DNA of 64,000 bases from Burkholderia glumae LMG 2196 = ATCC 33617 (GTDB taxonomy: Bacteria > Pseudomonadota > Gammaproteobacteria > Burkholderiales > Burkholderiaceae): assembly GCF_000960995.1 (NCBI RefSeq), contig NZ_CP009434.1:434001-498000 (forward strand), written 5' to 3'. Both the position numbers and the translations under genes were made by a program. Positions 36,189 through 45,223 of the stretch are shown in pieces; the stretch's first letter is position 1; every line of letters begins with the position of its first letter. A model generated the notes under the pieces. That model had not been told where the DNA came from. It worked only from the letters and a program-made list of their open reading frames with translations, and searched no databases.

Positions 36189-39176
36189 ATGCGGCTGTCA
36201 GGATGGGGATCAAGGTTCAGACAGCTGGCTGGCGGATATCGGTTCGACCGCTGGTTCGACGTTTTCTCGATCCATCTGATGCTCGTGCTGGTGATCGTGA
36301 CCGTGCTGTTCCTGACGATCTCGCCATCGAGCGATGGCGTCATCGATGCGGCACCGCTCGGCTTTCGTGCCTGGCTCGACCGCGGCGGCCAGGCCTCGCC
36401 GGCCGATGCCCTGGCGGCCACGCGCGGTGCGCCCCTCACGCAGCGTTTCGGCACGCACCTGTCCGAGCAGCCGGTCTGGATGCTGCTCGACCCCGGTGTG
36501 CATGCCGGCGGCAGCCCGCCCGCGCCCGCCCTGACCGCCTCCCACGATTCGCACGACTACCTGGCTTTTCCGTCGCGGCACGCCCGCTCGCTGTCGTGCT
36601 GGAACGCGGGCACGCTCGCCCCGCTCGGCAGCGCCGAGCGGGGCGCGACGCATGGCGCGCTGCACGCGGCCGGCACCGGTTTCGCGCTGCGGCTCGACGC
36701 GCCCGGCGCGCCGGGCGCCGCAGATGAGCCGGCGGCGGTGCTGTGCCGCGGCCGGTACGGCGGGCCGGCCTATCTGACGGCGAGCCGGCTGTCGCGCGCC
36801 GCGCTGGTGGAAACGCGCCTGCAGTTCGAGCGCAACGCCTCGCTGATCAGCGGCGGCTTGCTCACGCTGGCCGTCTTCATCTTCGTGATCGCGCTGATCA
36901 ATCGCGAATGGACCTACATCGTGTTCGCGGCCTGGCTGCTCGGCAACCAGCGGCTCGCCGCGAACGCGCTCGGCTTCGACGACGCGTGGCTCGCCCATCT
37001 GCTCCCGCCGGCCTGGATCGACCTGATTCGGCAGCTCACCTTCGCGATCTACTACGTCGTCACGACCTCGCTGTTCGTGCGGCTGTTCCGGCGCGAGCTG
37101 GCGCAACTGCCGCTGCGATGGCTGCTGAAGGGGGTGCGGGTCGGCGGCGGCGTGCTGCTGCTGCTCGCCTTCACGCTGCCGTACCGCTGGTTTCTCCCGC
37201 CGCTCTGGACGCTGGCCGGCGCGGGCATGCTGGTGCTGCTGCTGTTGCTCGGGCAGATGCTGTGGCGCGTGCGCACGCGCACCATGATCTGGTATGCCGC
37301 GTCGCTGAGCGTGGTGCTGTTCGCGATCCTGTCGGAAGTGTTCGCCGCCGCGTTGGGCACGCCGCTGCTGTTCGGCGGCCTGAATCCGGTGGTCACCTCG
37401 CTGGCCGCGAGCATGCTCGCGGCGTTCGCGATCGCCGAGCAGCAGCGCGCCGACCGCCAGCGCCGCCGCGAGTCCGAATCCGATCTGCGCAACACCTACG
37501 CGCTCACGCCGATCGGACTGTTCACGCTCGATCCGGCCGGCCGCTTCACGCGCGCCAATCCGGCGCTGCTGTCGATGCTGTCGCTGGCGCAGGACGCCTA
37601 TCGCACGCGCTACTGGACCGAGTGCTTCGGCGCGAGCGCCTGGCGGCGCCTTTGCGAGCTCGCGCGGCAGGGCGGCGCGGGCGCGATCGAGATCGCCGGC
37701 CCGGCCGCGGCCGGCACCGCGCGGCGCCGCTATTCGGTGCGCGCGAGCTTTTCCGGGGGCGCCTATCAAGGCTCGATCGAGGAGGTGACCGAGCGCGCCG
37801 AGGCGCTGGAGCGGCTGCATTTTCTTGCCGACCACGATTCGTTGACGGGGGCGCTGAACCGGCGTGGCATCGAGCGCCGGCTGGCGTCGCTCATCGGCAC
37901 GCGCGCGCGCGGGTCGGTCGCCTACGTCGATCTCGAACCGTTCAAGGTGATCAACGACATGTTCGGCCACGCGGCCGGCGACGAGGTGCTCTGCCAGCTC
38001 GTCGCGCGCATGACCGGCTGCCTCGCGCCGCGCGGCGCGATCGGCCGGATCGGCGGCGACGAGTTCGTCTGCGTGTTTCCGGAGATCGACGTGGACGAGG
38101 CCGCCGCGCTTTGCGAACAGCTCGCCGAGACGATCGGCGCGCAGCCCTATCAGATCGGCAGCCGCACCGTGCGCGTGCGGGCCTCGATCGGCGTGGTGGA
38201 GTGCCTGCCCGCCATGTCGGTCCACGACATGATCGCGCACGCCGATCTGGCCTGCCGCGAATCGAAGCGCGACGGCACCGGCCGCATCATCGTCTATCGC
38301 AGCGATTCGCGCGACTTCGAGCGCCGCATGCGCGACCTCGCGCTGATCGGCACGCTCAGCGAGGAAGCGGTGCCCGAGGGGCTGGTGCTGGCGATGCAGC
38401 CGATCGTGTCGGTCACGCACGCGGGCGAGGCGCTCGATTTCGAGGTGCTGCTGCGCCTGAGGCGCGAGGACGGCACGCTCCTGAGCGCGGCCGATTTCAT
38501 CGACGCGGTCGAGCGGCTCGGCACCATCGGCGCGATCGATCTGTGGGTGCTGTCCTCGGTGCTCGCCTGGATCGAGCGCAACCAGGCGACGCTCGCCAAG
38601 ACGCGCTTCATCTGCGTGAACCTGAGCGGCGCGTCGCTGAACGACGAGCGCATCGTCGCCGAGATGTTCCGGCGCCTGGAGGCGCACGCCTCGATCGCGC
38701 ACCTGCTGTGCCTGGAAATCACCGAGACGGTCGCGCTGCACGACCTGAAGACGAGCCAGCACTTCGTGGCGCGCGCGCACGACATGGGCGTCCGCATCGC
38801 GCTCGACGATTTCGGCGCGGGCCACACTTCATTCAAGTACCTGAAGGCGCTGTCGGCCGACGCGCTGAAGATCGACGGCGAGTTCGTGCGAAGCATGTGC
38901 GAGCACCCGGCCGACATCGCGATCGTCGAATCGATCGTCGATCTGGCCAGGAACCTCGGCATGCGCACCATCGCCGAGTGGGTCGAGGACACCCGGACCT
39001 TCGAGGCGCTGCGCGCGATCGGCGTGGACTACGTGCAGGGCTACGCGGTCGGCCGGCCGGTGCCGCCCGAGCAGATCCTCGCGGCCGACTCGGCGCTCGA
39101 TTTGGTGCCGCTCGACGCGATCCGCCGCGCGCTGGCCGCGCCGGCCGCGGCCGATGCCTCGCGTGACGGCCACTGA
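36189..39176 (+). CDS. Membrane-bound GGDEF-EAL cyclic-di-GMP protein
   Basis: A 995-residue signalling protein. One membrane helix (~26-44), a periplasmic region (~45-215), and about six more helices (~218-415) resemble a 7TM sensor module. A degenerate PAS-like segment (~430-540) follows, then GGDEF (GGDEF intact at 622-626; no RxxD inhibitory site at the usual place) and EAL. The EAL signature itself reads EVL (752-754), but NLSG, EITE, DDFGAG, LKID and AEWVE are kept. Diguanylate cyclase activity is likely; phosphodiesterase activity is uncertain. It is a single gene. Confidence 0.93.
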   Translation: MRLSGWGSRFRQLAGGYRFDRWFDVFSIHLMLVLVIVTVLFLTISPSSDGVIDAAPLGFRAWLDRGGQASPADALAATRGAPLTQRFGTHLSEQPVWMLLDPGVHAGGSPPAPALTASHDSHDYLAFPSRHARSLSCWNAGTLAPLGSAERGATHGALHAAGTGFALRLDAPGAPGAADEPAAVLCRGRYGGPAYLTASRLSRAALVETRLQFERNASLISGGLLTLAVFIFVIALINREWTYIVFAAWLLGNQRLAANALGFDDAWLAHLLPPAWIDLIRQLTFAIYYVVTTSLFVRLFRRELAQLPLRWLLKGVRVGGGVLLLLAFTLPYRWFLPPLWTLAGAGMLVLLLLLGQMLWRVRTRTMIWYAASLSVVLFAILSEVFAAALGTPLLFGGLNPVVTSLAASMLAAFAIAEQQRADRQRRRESESDLRNTYALTPIGLFTLDPAGRFTRANPALLSMLSLAQDAYRTRYWTECFGASAWRRLCELARQGGAGAIEIAGPAAAGTARRRYSVRASFSGGAYQGSIEEVTERAEALERLHFLADHDSLTGALNRRGIERRLASLIGTRARGSVAYVDLEPFKVINDMFGHAAGDEVLCQLVARMTGCLAPRGAIGRIGGDEFVCVFPEIDVDEAAALCEQLAETIGAQPYQIGSRTVRVRASIGVVECLPAMSVHDMIAHADLACRESKRDGTGRIIVYRSDSRDFERRMRDLALIGTLSEEAVPEGLVLAMQPIVSVTHAGEALDFEVLLRLRREDGTLLSAADFIDAVERLGTIGAIDLWVLSSVLAWIERNQATLAKTRFICVNLSGASLNDERIVAEMFRRLEAHASIAHLLCLEITETVALHDLKTSQHFVARAHDMGVRIALDDFGAGHTSFKYLKALSADALKIDGEFVRSMCEHPADIAIVESIVDLARNLGMRTIAEWVEDTRTFEALRAIGVDYVQGYAVGRPVPPEQILAADSALDLVPLDAIRRALAAPAAADASRDGH

Positions 39177-39221
39177 ACGGGACATGAGCGCGGCTGGCGT
39201 GCGCCGCCAGCGGCACGAGAG

Positions 39222-39722
39222 CTAGAAGTCGGTCGTCATCGACAGCCAGATCGAGCGCGGCGCGCCCTGCGTCAGGTAACCGCCCACGGCCGACGCCCAG
39301 TACGACTGGTTGGCGACGTTGCGCACCATCACGCGCAACGTGGTCGGTTTCCTGAACAGCTCGGTCCGGTAGCGCGCGCCGAGGTCGAAGCGGTTCCACG
39401 ACGGGATCGACAATGTGTTGGCCAGGTCGAGGTATGCCGGGCTGGTGTGGATCCAGCGTGCCGTCAGCGTCGCGCCGGCGAGGAACGGCAGGTCGTACTC
39501 GGCATTCGCGGTGAACGTGAACCTCGGCACGCCGATCGGGCGCTTGCCGTCGCTCGTGCCGCCCGCGGTGTCCCGCAGCGTCGCGTCGATGTAGCTGGCA
39601 CCGGCGATCAGGCGCAGGCCCTTGAGCGGTTCGCCGTTGATCGACGCCTCGATGCCGCGATGGCGCTCCGTGCCGTCGGCCGCGAACACCCGGGTAGCCG
39701 GATTGGTGTAGGCCAAGTAGCG
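39222..39722 (-). pseudogene. 3' fragment of a TonB-dependent siderophore receptor, cut by the prophage
   Basis: About 165 residues of the C-terminal barrel of a TonB-dependent receptor: AYTNPATRVFAADGTERHRGIE, then LIAGASYIDATLRDT and a C-terminal WLSMTTDF with terminal Phe. The reading frame runs into the prophage junction near 39720 with no start or plug domain. The 5' part should lie beyond the other prophage end, outside this window. The receptor is therefore inactivated in this strain. Confidence 0.9.
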
Positions 39723-39725
39723 CGC

Positions 39726-39769
39726 CGTTTAATTTGACCCAGCCTGACGTTTAATTTGACCCAGCAATT
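39726..39769. repeat. Prophage end: two 22-bp tandem repeats, probable transposase-binding sites
   Basis: CGTTTAATTTGACCCAGC occurs at 39726-39743 and 39748-39765, exactly 22 bases apart, at the host-phage junction. In phage Mu the right end carries two adjacent 22-bp MuA sites (R1, R2), and the tail-fibre side is the right end, as here. The second copy overlaps the stop codon of the tail fibre assembly gene. An IS21-type end is the alternative reading. The terminal dinucleotide cannot be fixed from one junction. Confidence 0.7.
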
Positions 39770-40179
39770 GCCGGTGCGGCAGGCCAGTCAGGAAGCGCAA
39801 CACCGAGGTCAACCTTTTTGAGTGCTCGGGCATAGACGATCCATTGTCGTGCCAGCGCCTTCTCTGCCTCTGTTGCGTTCCCAAGTAGCATGGCTGTCTG
39901 AAGCGGTGTCAGGGCAACGCTCGCCCGCTCCAGAAGCCAATCACGATACGCGGTGTTCCGTGCACGGATTTGATCTGGCGATGGCGGAGCCGGGTCAAGC
40001 AGGATCGGCCTTTCTTTGTCATCCACGGCCATCACCTTGCCGTTTGCGGCTCCCTCCAAGAGCCATGCTTGCTCATCCTCTGAGATTTTAATGAATGGCA
40101 GTGCTTCCGGCATCGATTGATCGTCCCCGAAAGCGCAGATATGCCGTTGTGTGTCAAAAGCTGCGTAGATCACGCTCAT
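39751..40179 (-). CDS. Tail fibre assembly protein
   Basis: A 142-residue protein of the phage tail-fibre assembly chaperone family. The C-terminal half has the usual layout: PPSPDQIRARNTAYRDWLLERASVALTPLQTAMLLG, then ALARQWIVYARALKKVDL and a Trp-Pro tail. It helps trimerise the adjacent tail fibre. The start at 40179 has TTGGAG upstream, located within the end of the fibre gene. The last codons run into the prophage end repeat. Confidence 0.85.
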   Translation of the reverse strand: MSVIYAAFDTQRHICAFGDDQSMPEALPFIKISEDEQAWLLEGAANGKVMAVDDKERPILLDPAPPSPDQIRARNTAYRDWLLERASVALTPLQTAMLLGNATEAEKALARQWIVYARALKKVDLGVALPDWPAAPAIAGSN

Positions 40180-40183
40180 TTTC

Positions 40184-41140
40184 TTATACTCCAATAGCCC
40201 GGTAGAAAACCTTCCAGTATTGCCCCGTAACGCCAGCGTCATTGGAGACTCGAACCTTCACACCATTCTGGGTCATGGTTCCATCAACGACGATCATCAT
40301 TGCAGCACCGACGCCAGCGTGATTTCCGACGACGTTGAAGCAGGCGGTCGGAAACCGCTTCGGGAACACGAAATTGATTTCACCGTTTGCATCTGTGACG
40401 CCACTTCCCCATTGCTCGATGTACCCGGTTGGCAATCTCTGAAAGCCGGTAGCTGCCAGCGATGAACTGAACAATGTGGAAAATTTCAGCGCAGCTGTTC
40501 CGCCCACAATGTTCCATTCGCCAGAACCGCGCGACATCAATTTGAGCGTCTCTCCAGGCTGAAGCGCGATAACGACGACCCGATTACCGGGAACGGTGAT
40601 CGTGTCGAAACCCTGAACGGCGATGGCCATCACCGATCCACTCGTGCCGTTGTTGAAGAACGTAATAGCGCTGCCGACTGGCATCGTGGCCCCTAACGGC
40701 AAGGTCACTGTGATTGATGCGGACGCGTAGCTCTGGATTGCAAAGCCGGCGAAATCCGCAGTTAAGGTCGTATCCGCCTTGGTGCCAGCGAAACCAGAAA
40801 AAGAGCCGAGTGCACGCAGAACAAAAGACGTCGTTGCGAGCCGAGTCGTGTTGTCGAACTGCGGGGCAAGTGGCGCTTGAGGCGATCCCCTAAATGCCGG
40901 CGAATCGAACGGCGCAAATGTTGCGACCAGCGCATCGCGAAATCGCGTGTAGGACGCAGGATCGTCTGGGTTGAATGCCTTACCGGTGATGCCGCCCAGC
41001 CTCAGCACCTCCATCAGACTCCAGATCACCATGTTGCCGTCATTACCCGACCATGCTGTCGGCATCGCGATGCTGTCGCTGTGCATGCGGTGCCCGGTCC
41101 CGCCATGCACCACATTGTCGATACTGGTTGTGTAGTCCAT
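40184..41140 (-). CDS. Phage tail fibre protein
   Basis: A 318-residue receptor-binding fibre. The N-terminal part (residues ~1-100) probably attaches to the baseplate; the C-terminal part carries LPTGYIEQWGSGVTDANGEINFVFPKRFPTACFNVVGNH, a common tail-fibre tip motif, and ends VFYRAIGV. It is short for a fibre, and there is no second alternative fibre or Gin-type invertase beside it. It lies between the Mu gp48 counterpart and the fibre assembly gene. Confidence 0.87.
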   Translation of the reverse strand: MDYTTSIDNVVHGGTGHRMHSDSIAMPTAWSGNDGNMVIWSLMEVLRLGGITGKAFNPDDPASYTRFRDALVATFAPFDSPAFRGSPQAPLAPQFDNTTRLATTSFVLRALGSFSGFAGTKADTTLTADFAGFAIQSYASASITVTLPLGATMPVGSAITFFNNGTSGSVMAIAVQGFDTITVPGNRVVVIALQPGETLKLMSRGSGEWNIVGGTAALKFSTLFSSSLAATGFQRLPTGYIEQWGSGVTDANGEINFVFPKRFPTACFNVVGNHAGVGAAMMIVVDGTMTQNGVKVRVSNDAGVTGQYWKVFYRAIGV

Positions 41141-41152
41141 TCAGGTGCCTCT

Positions 41153-41749
41153 CTACAGATAAATCACGTTGATTTGAAAGCGCGCCGGAGCGATCCGGGC
41201 GAGCAGGCATTCAATTTCAGTACCGTCTTGGGAGCAGATTCGAAGGCGCTGGCCGACACGATTCCGGCCGACGCGAAACGGCTGGCACAGGTACAGCACC
41301 TTGACGTTGAGCACGCCGTTAAGGGCACCGAGTCGATCGCCGACGCGGTTGCGGCCGACGCGAAACGGCGTCGAGTACCAGACTTCGACCTGGTAGCCGT
41401 AGCGCGCGAGATAGGCGGTGATCGCGGCCGGACTTTCCGCCGAGCTATCGTCATAGGCCAGATCGACATCGCCGCGCAGGCGCGCCAACATATTCGTGCG
41501 CCGCTGTTCTTCGTCTCGTTCGCCTGCGAAGCACGGATCGGGCAGGCCCAGCGCTTCTTCCCATTCCTCCAGGCGGGAACATGTCCGATGCGGAATCCAT
41601 TGGCGTACGGCGCTTTTGGCCCAGTCGTGATGCTCGCGCAATACCGCTGCCCACGCTTTCAGCCACCGCATCACGACCGATCCCGGCGCGCGCGGAAACG
41701 CGAAACCGGGCGGTAGCAGGTGCACCAAGGCTTGCCAGAATTTGTCCAT
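41153..41749 (-). CDS. Baseplate protein, Mu gp48/YmfQ family (DUF2313)
   Basis: A 198-residue protein with the family start KFWQALVHLLPPGFAFPRAP and SRLEEWEEALGLPDPC. A 12-residue element FRVGRNRVGxRL occurs twice near residues 130 and 158, which is common in this family. It connects the baseplate to the fibre. Its ATG (41749) overlaps the stop of the baseplate J gene (TGATG), so translation is coupled. Confidence 0.9.
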   Translation of the reverse strand: MDKFWQALVHLLPPGFAFPRAPGSVVMRWLKAWAAVLREHHDWAKSAVRQWIPHRTCSRLEEWEEALGLPDPCFAGERDEEQRRTNMLARLRGDVDLAYDDSSAESPAAITAYLARYGYQVEVWYSTPFRVGRNRVGDRLGALNGVLNVKVLYLCQPFRVGRNRVGQRLRICSQDGTEIECLLARIAPARFQINVIYL

Positions 41750-42870
41750 CAACGGAACGCCACCGAGCGGAGAACCAGAATCTGGAAAGTGCCGGCGACC
41801 AGAAACCCACCCTCGGTGAGCACGGGCTGGACAAAGCTGTGGTCGAACTCACCGGGGGCCGTCGACACCGCCTCGCGCAAGTGCGTGTGCGGGATGCGAC
41901 CATGTGGCACGGCCTCGCGGAAAAACAGGTCTTTCAGTTCCAGCTTGATCGCATCGCGCGTGGCGGTGGTGTCGGGCGTGATCTGCAGCACGATGTCGAC
42001 AAACAAAGGATCGGGAATAAGCACAAACAGCTCGTCGGGCGGCCCACGCTTCGGATCGCGGATGTAGTCGTACACCGCTTGTCGTTGCACCTCGGTCGGC
42101 AGGCCGTACGGTTCGTTGTTGTCGGCCATGATGACGACGCCGGCCGATGTTGGGCCGCTGGGATTGCGAATGCCCCAGGCGCGGGTGATACCCGGCACCG
42201 ACAGCGCCCATCGCTCATAGTCGCCGGGCGCACTGCCGCGCGGCGGGTTGGCCAGCCGCTGGCTCAGCCGATAAATCGCCTCCTGGTCGGTTTCCCGGTC
42301 GGTGCCGCCGCTGAGTCCGGCCGGACCGATCTTGAACGTCGCGTCGACGCCGGGCACCGTTGCAACCAACTCCAGCAATGTATCGGCGGCAAGGTTGCCG
42401 GCGCGGCCCGGCGTATCGCATGCGAGCTTGGGCTTTATCGTGGTGTCGGCCGCTACGCTGACATCCTCCAGCACCGTGAACGTCAGATCGTTGTCGGCGC
42501 GCAGCACGCTGCTGGCCGCCAGCTTCGCGCCAACGACGCCGGAACCGACTGCCACGCCTTGCGCGACGATCGCGTCCTTTCGGGGCAGGCCGTAGGCGAC
42601 CAGCCAGTCGTCCAGAAACTCGTCGACGGCCTTGGTCGGAATCGCCTGGCGAGCAATGAAGTCGCACAGATAGCGGTACGCGCCGTGAATTCCGACGCCC
42701 TGGACGAACGCCTGCACTTCGATGTTAGACCGGGCCAGCGCGATGTCGGTCGCGGACAGCGCATCGCCCTGGGCAATCGCAGCGTCGGTCAAGCCCTGTT
42801 GCAGCTCGCGCGCGGCATTGTCTTTCAGTTCAGCGATGGTCGGAATAACAACTTGGACGGACGTGCTCAT
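41749..42870 (-). CDS. Baseplate wedge protein J (Mu gp47-like)
   Basis: A 373-residue baseplate J family protein: STSVQVVIPTIAELKDNAARELQQGL at the start, LDDWLVAYGLPRKDA, the GTVATNSGAV-like TLLELVATVPGVD region and GSAPGDYERWALSVPGITRAWG, which is highly typical. The ATG at 42870 has GGAGG 8 bases upstream and overlaps the gp46 stop (ATGA). It forms the wedge of the contractile baseplate. Confidence 0.94.
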   Translation of the reverse strand: MSTSVQVVIPTIAELKDNAARELQQGLTDAAIAQGDALSATDIALARSNIEVQAFVQGVGIHGAYRYLCDFIARQAIPTKAVDEFLDDWLVAYGLPRKDAIVAQGVAVGSGVVGAKLAASSVLRADNDLTFTVLEDVSVAADTTIKPKLACDTPGRAGNLAADTLLELVATVPGVDATFKIGPAGLSGGTDRETDQEAIYRLSQRLANPPRGSAPGDYERWALSVPGITRAWGIRNPSGPTSAGVVIMADNNEPYGLPTEVQRQAVYDYIRDPKRGPPDELFVLIPDPLFVDIVLQITPDTTATRDAIKLELKDLFFREAVPHGRIPHTHLREAVSTAPGEFDHSFVQPVLTEGGFLVAGTFQILVLRSVAFR

Positions 42871-43481
42871 GCGACAGCCCTCCGCAGCGTAGTACCCCAC
42901 AGCACGTCATACACCGGCCGGTCGGATTCGCCTTGGTAGATGCGCGGCCGCAGCGCCAAGCACTCATCGCCGGTGCCGGTCCATGTCGCGATCACGTCGA
43001 CGCGGCTGGCCACGTCGGTGCGGACCATCCACTGCAGGGATTCCCACGCGGCGAAGCGCGCGCGTTCCAGCATATCGACGCTCGATTTCGAGACGTAGCA
43101 AAGCCAGAGGTGCGAACCCCACGTATCGGACTCGTCGCGCGGCGCGTCCGTCGCCGGCGTGGCGAACTCGTCGCCACACCAGCCGCGTCGGTCGGTCTGG
43201 TTGTGCGGCAGAATTACGTCCGCGTCGGCGCGGCGATCGCAGAACAGCGACAGAATTACCGCCGTGCAAAGGCTGTCGTCCAGTTTGAGCGCGCGGATTT
43301 CTAACGCCTGGACGTGATGGCCGGCTGCAACGCAGGGGTTCGAATAGTCGTGCCATGCGCTTTCGCCGGCGCGGCCGGTTCGTACGACGCTCCAGTCGAA
43401 CGGTAGCGTCAGGGCGGCGGCAGAAGTGGTGGAATTGGTCAGGATGTCGATCATGGTGGCCAGCGCTTGAACTGGCTTCAT
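42867..43481 (-). CDS. Phage GP46 family baseplate protein
   Basis: A 204-residue protein (or 195 if the ATG at 43454 is used). Family features are DVILPHNQTDRRGWCGDEFA and GSHLWLCYVSKSSVDMLERARFAAWESLQWMV. It is the first gene of the second tail unit. A promoter predicted from the conserved dyad at 43510-43523 would start transcription near 43475, which favours the start at 43454. Confidence 0.9.
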   Translation of the reverse strand: MKPVQALATMIDILTNSTTSAAALTLPFDWSVVRTGRAGESAWHDYSNPCVAAGHHVQALEIRALKLDDSLCTAVILSLFCDRRADADVILPHNQTDRRGWCGDEFATPATDAPRDESDTWGSHLWLCYVSKSSVDMLERARFAAWESLQWMVRTDVASRVDVIATWTGTGDECLALRPRIYQGESDRPVYDVLWGTTLRRAVA

Positions 43482-43509
43482 GATCGTTTCAAGCGATGTT
43501 TAAGTCGCT

Positions 43510-43523
43510 GTGAAACATTTCAT
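43510..43523 (-). promoter_or_regulatory. Predicted late-activator site B, upstream of the gp46 gene
   Basis: GTGAAACATTTCAT matches the consensus GTGAANCNTTTCAY shared with 53321-53334 and 61625-61638. A -10-like hexamer GATCAT (minus strand, 43485-43480) starts about 31 bases from the motif centre, the geometry known for Mor/C-type activators. Confidence 0.5.
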
Positions 43524-43538
43524 AAACAGACTTTGGCG

Positions 43539-44054
43539 TCAGACGACACCGCCCGAATTGTCGTTACCGCGCTGGATTTCCTTGTGACCGTGATCGATGA
43601 AGTCGCGGCCGGCGATAGTCGCGCTTTCGGTGATGCTCGCGGCCTTCGACTCGATCGCTTCGCTGGCGGTAACCTTCGGTGTGGCCAGTTCGATGCCGGC
43701 TTTCGCCGCGACCTTGTAGTTGTCGCACTCGACTTCGTACGTCGTGCACTCAACGCGAATCTTGCCGCCGTCCGTCAACAGGATTTTATGACCGTCTTTA
43801 TGCCAGACAGCAACTTCGCCGACCTTCAGCTGCGGCCGGCTGTCAATGCGATCCAGACGCATGACGACGGTGTGGCCGCCTACCTCGATCACGAGCCCCT
43901 GACCATCACCCGGATTCCCTGCGAAACCGTAATCCTGCCAGCGCTCGGCGTTCTCCCGGCCGGTCGAGTCGAACACCTGCACCGCGACCTCTTGCACCGG
44001 GCCTTCCTTCAAGCCACGCATCAGCGCGCGGCGCAACATGTTGAGCAGGTTCAC
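43539..44054 (-). CDS. Baseplate spike/assembly protein (Mu gp45-like)
   Basis: A 171-residue protein of the Mu gp45 family, which forms the membrane-piercing spike: an N-terminal OB-like part (VQEVAVQVFDSTGRENAERWQDYGFAGNP, then VAVWHKDGHKILLTDGGKI) and a C-terminal beta-repeat with alternating residues (KVTASEAIESKAASITES). It ends HKEIQRGNDNSGGVV; the DHGHKEIQ part suits an apical metal-binding tip. The GTG start at 44054 has AAGGGAGA 6 bases upstream and overlaps the previous stop. Confidence 0.9.
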   Translation of the reverse strand: MNLLNMLRRALMRGLKEGPVQEVAVQVFDSTGRENAERWQDYGFAGNPGDGQGLVIEVGGHTVVMRLDRIDSRPQLKVGEVAVWHKDGHKILLTDGGKIRVECTTYEVECDNYKVAAKAGIELATPKVTASEAIESKAASITESATIAGRDFIDHGHKEIQRGNDNSGGVV

Positions 44055-45220
44055 GACGGGTCTCCCTTGACTTCGAGCACCGCGCCATCCTTGCCGCGTT
44101 TGCCTTTGCCTTGACGCCGTTTCATCTTGGTCTTCAGCGGCCCCGTGTCGTATGCCTCTTTCGGCCGAACCAGCAACTCGGTTACGTCGCCTTCCTTCAG
44201 TTCGACGCTCTGCTTCACCTCGCAGATCAGCCATTCGTCGCCGTCCAGGCCGGCGATGTCGTCGTAAATCGGCACGCGCGTATTGATCTCCCACGGCTTG
44301 CCTTTCCACGTCCAGCCTTCGACTACGTATTTCAGGCCGTACGCATGCCCGCGCCGCACACGCATTGTGTGGTCGACCAGGCGCTGCATATCGGACGCGT
44401 CGTTGTTGCCGTTCGCGTTGATGACCAGCGGCAGATACCGCCTCATTTCCGGGTCTTTCGCTTGCGCCTTCTGCTGGATGGCTTTCTTGAACGCCTTGAC
44501 TGGATCGGCGGCCGTACTGCCAACTTCCAGCGTCTGCAGGCTGGACCGGTGCGTGACGTTGCCCTGGCCGTAGCAAAAATAGTCCGAATGCCGCTCGGCA
44601 TCGGTGCCGACGCTTTCCATGCTGATGACGTTCACACCGCGCACGATTGCGCCGTGGCTCTTTTCCTTGCCGGCCCTCGTGATGAGCACGCGCCCTTGCG
44701 CATCGGTCGTGACCAGCACACCGCGCAGGCGCGCCGCGCGCGACAGCACGTCGACCACCGTTTCGCTATGCTCGACCTTGAGGTCGCGGATCGGTGCGCC
44801 GATGTCGGTGTCGATCGTCACGTCGATGCCGAACGGCGTACACAGATCTCGCGCGATACGGTCCAGCTTCGCATTGCGCCACTGTCCGCCCTGGTAGATC
44901 GCCGAGCACGCCACCAGGTCGCCGCTGCGGCTGCGCCCCTCGACTTTCAGACCGCAATCGTCCCGCTTATAGAACGGTTCGGCGGCCAGCACAGTGCCGG
45001 TCACGACCAGGGTGTCGTTGATGCGGACCTTGATCGCGTCCTGCCGCTTGATGTTGGGCGGATTGCCCGGAATCAGCGACACCGGGATGGTGAAGCGGCT
45101 GGACAGCGTTTCCAGCGAGCGCTCGATGTTGGACGACAGCCAGCCCTGATAATCGCGACCGTTCACGGTCACATAGATTTTTGCGTCGTCGCGGGTGAAT
45201 TGCTCGGGTTTCGTCGCCAT
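44051..45220 (-). CDS. Baseplate hub protein (Mu gp44/P-like)
   Basis: A 389-residue hub protein. It begins with FTRDDAKIYVTVNGRDYQGW and SLETLSSRFTIPVSLIP. It has the typical RVRRGHAYGLKYVVEGWTWKGKPWEINT, ending with a lysine-rich linker. The hub joins tube, spike and wedges. The start follows the gp43 counterpart after 3 bases. Confidence 0.92.
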   Translation of the reverse strand: MATKPEQFTRDDAKIYVTVNGRDYQGWLSSNIERSLETLSSRFTIPVSLIPGNPPNIKRQDAIKVRINDTLVVTGTVLAAEPFYKRDDCGLKVEGRSRSGDLVACSAIYQGGQWRNAKLDRIARDLCTPFGIDVTIDTDIGAPIRDLKVEHSETVVDVLSRAARLRGVLVTTDAQGRVLITRAGKEKSHGAIVRGVNVISMESVGTDAERHSDYFCYGQGNVTHRSSLQTLEVGSTAADPVKAFKKAIQQKAQAKDPEMRRYLPLVINANGNNDASDMQRLVDHTMRVRRGHAYGLKYVVEGWTWKGKPWEINTRVPIYDDIAGLDGDEWLICEVKQSVELKEGDVTELLVRPKEAYDTGPLKTKMKRRQGKGKRGKDGAVLEVKGDPS

Positions 45221-45223
45221 GGT

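Noticed and set aside
39726..39769. IS21-type insertion sequence end
   Set aside because: Repeated TTTGACCC-like ends occur in some IS21 elements, but no istA/istB remnant is here, and the repeats sit exactly where a Mu-type right end belongs. Kept only as an alternative.
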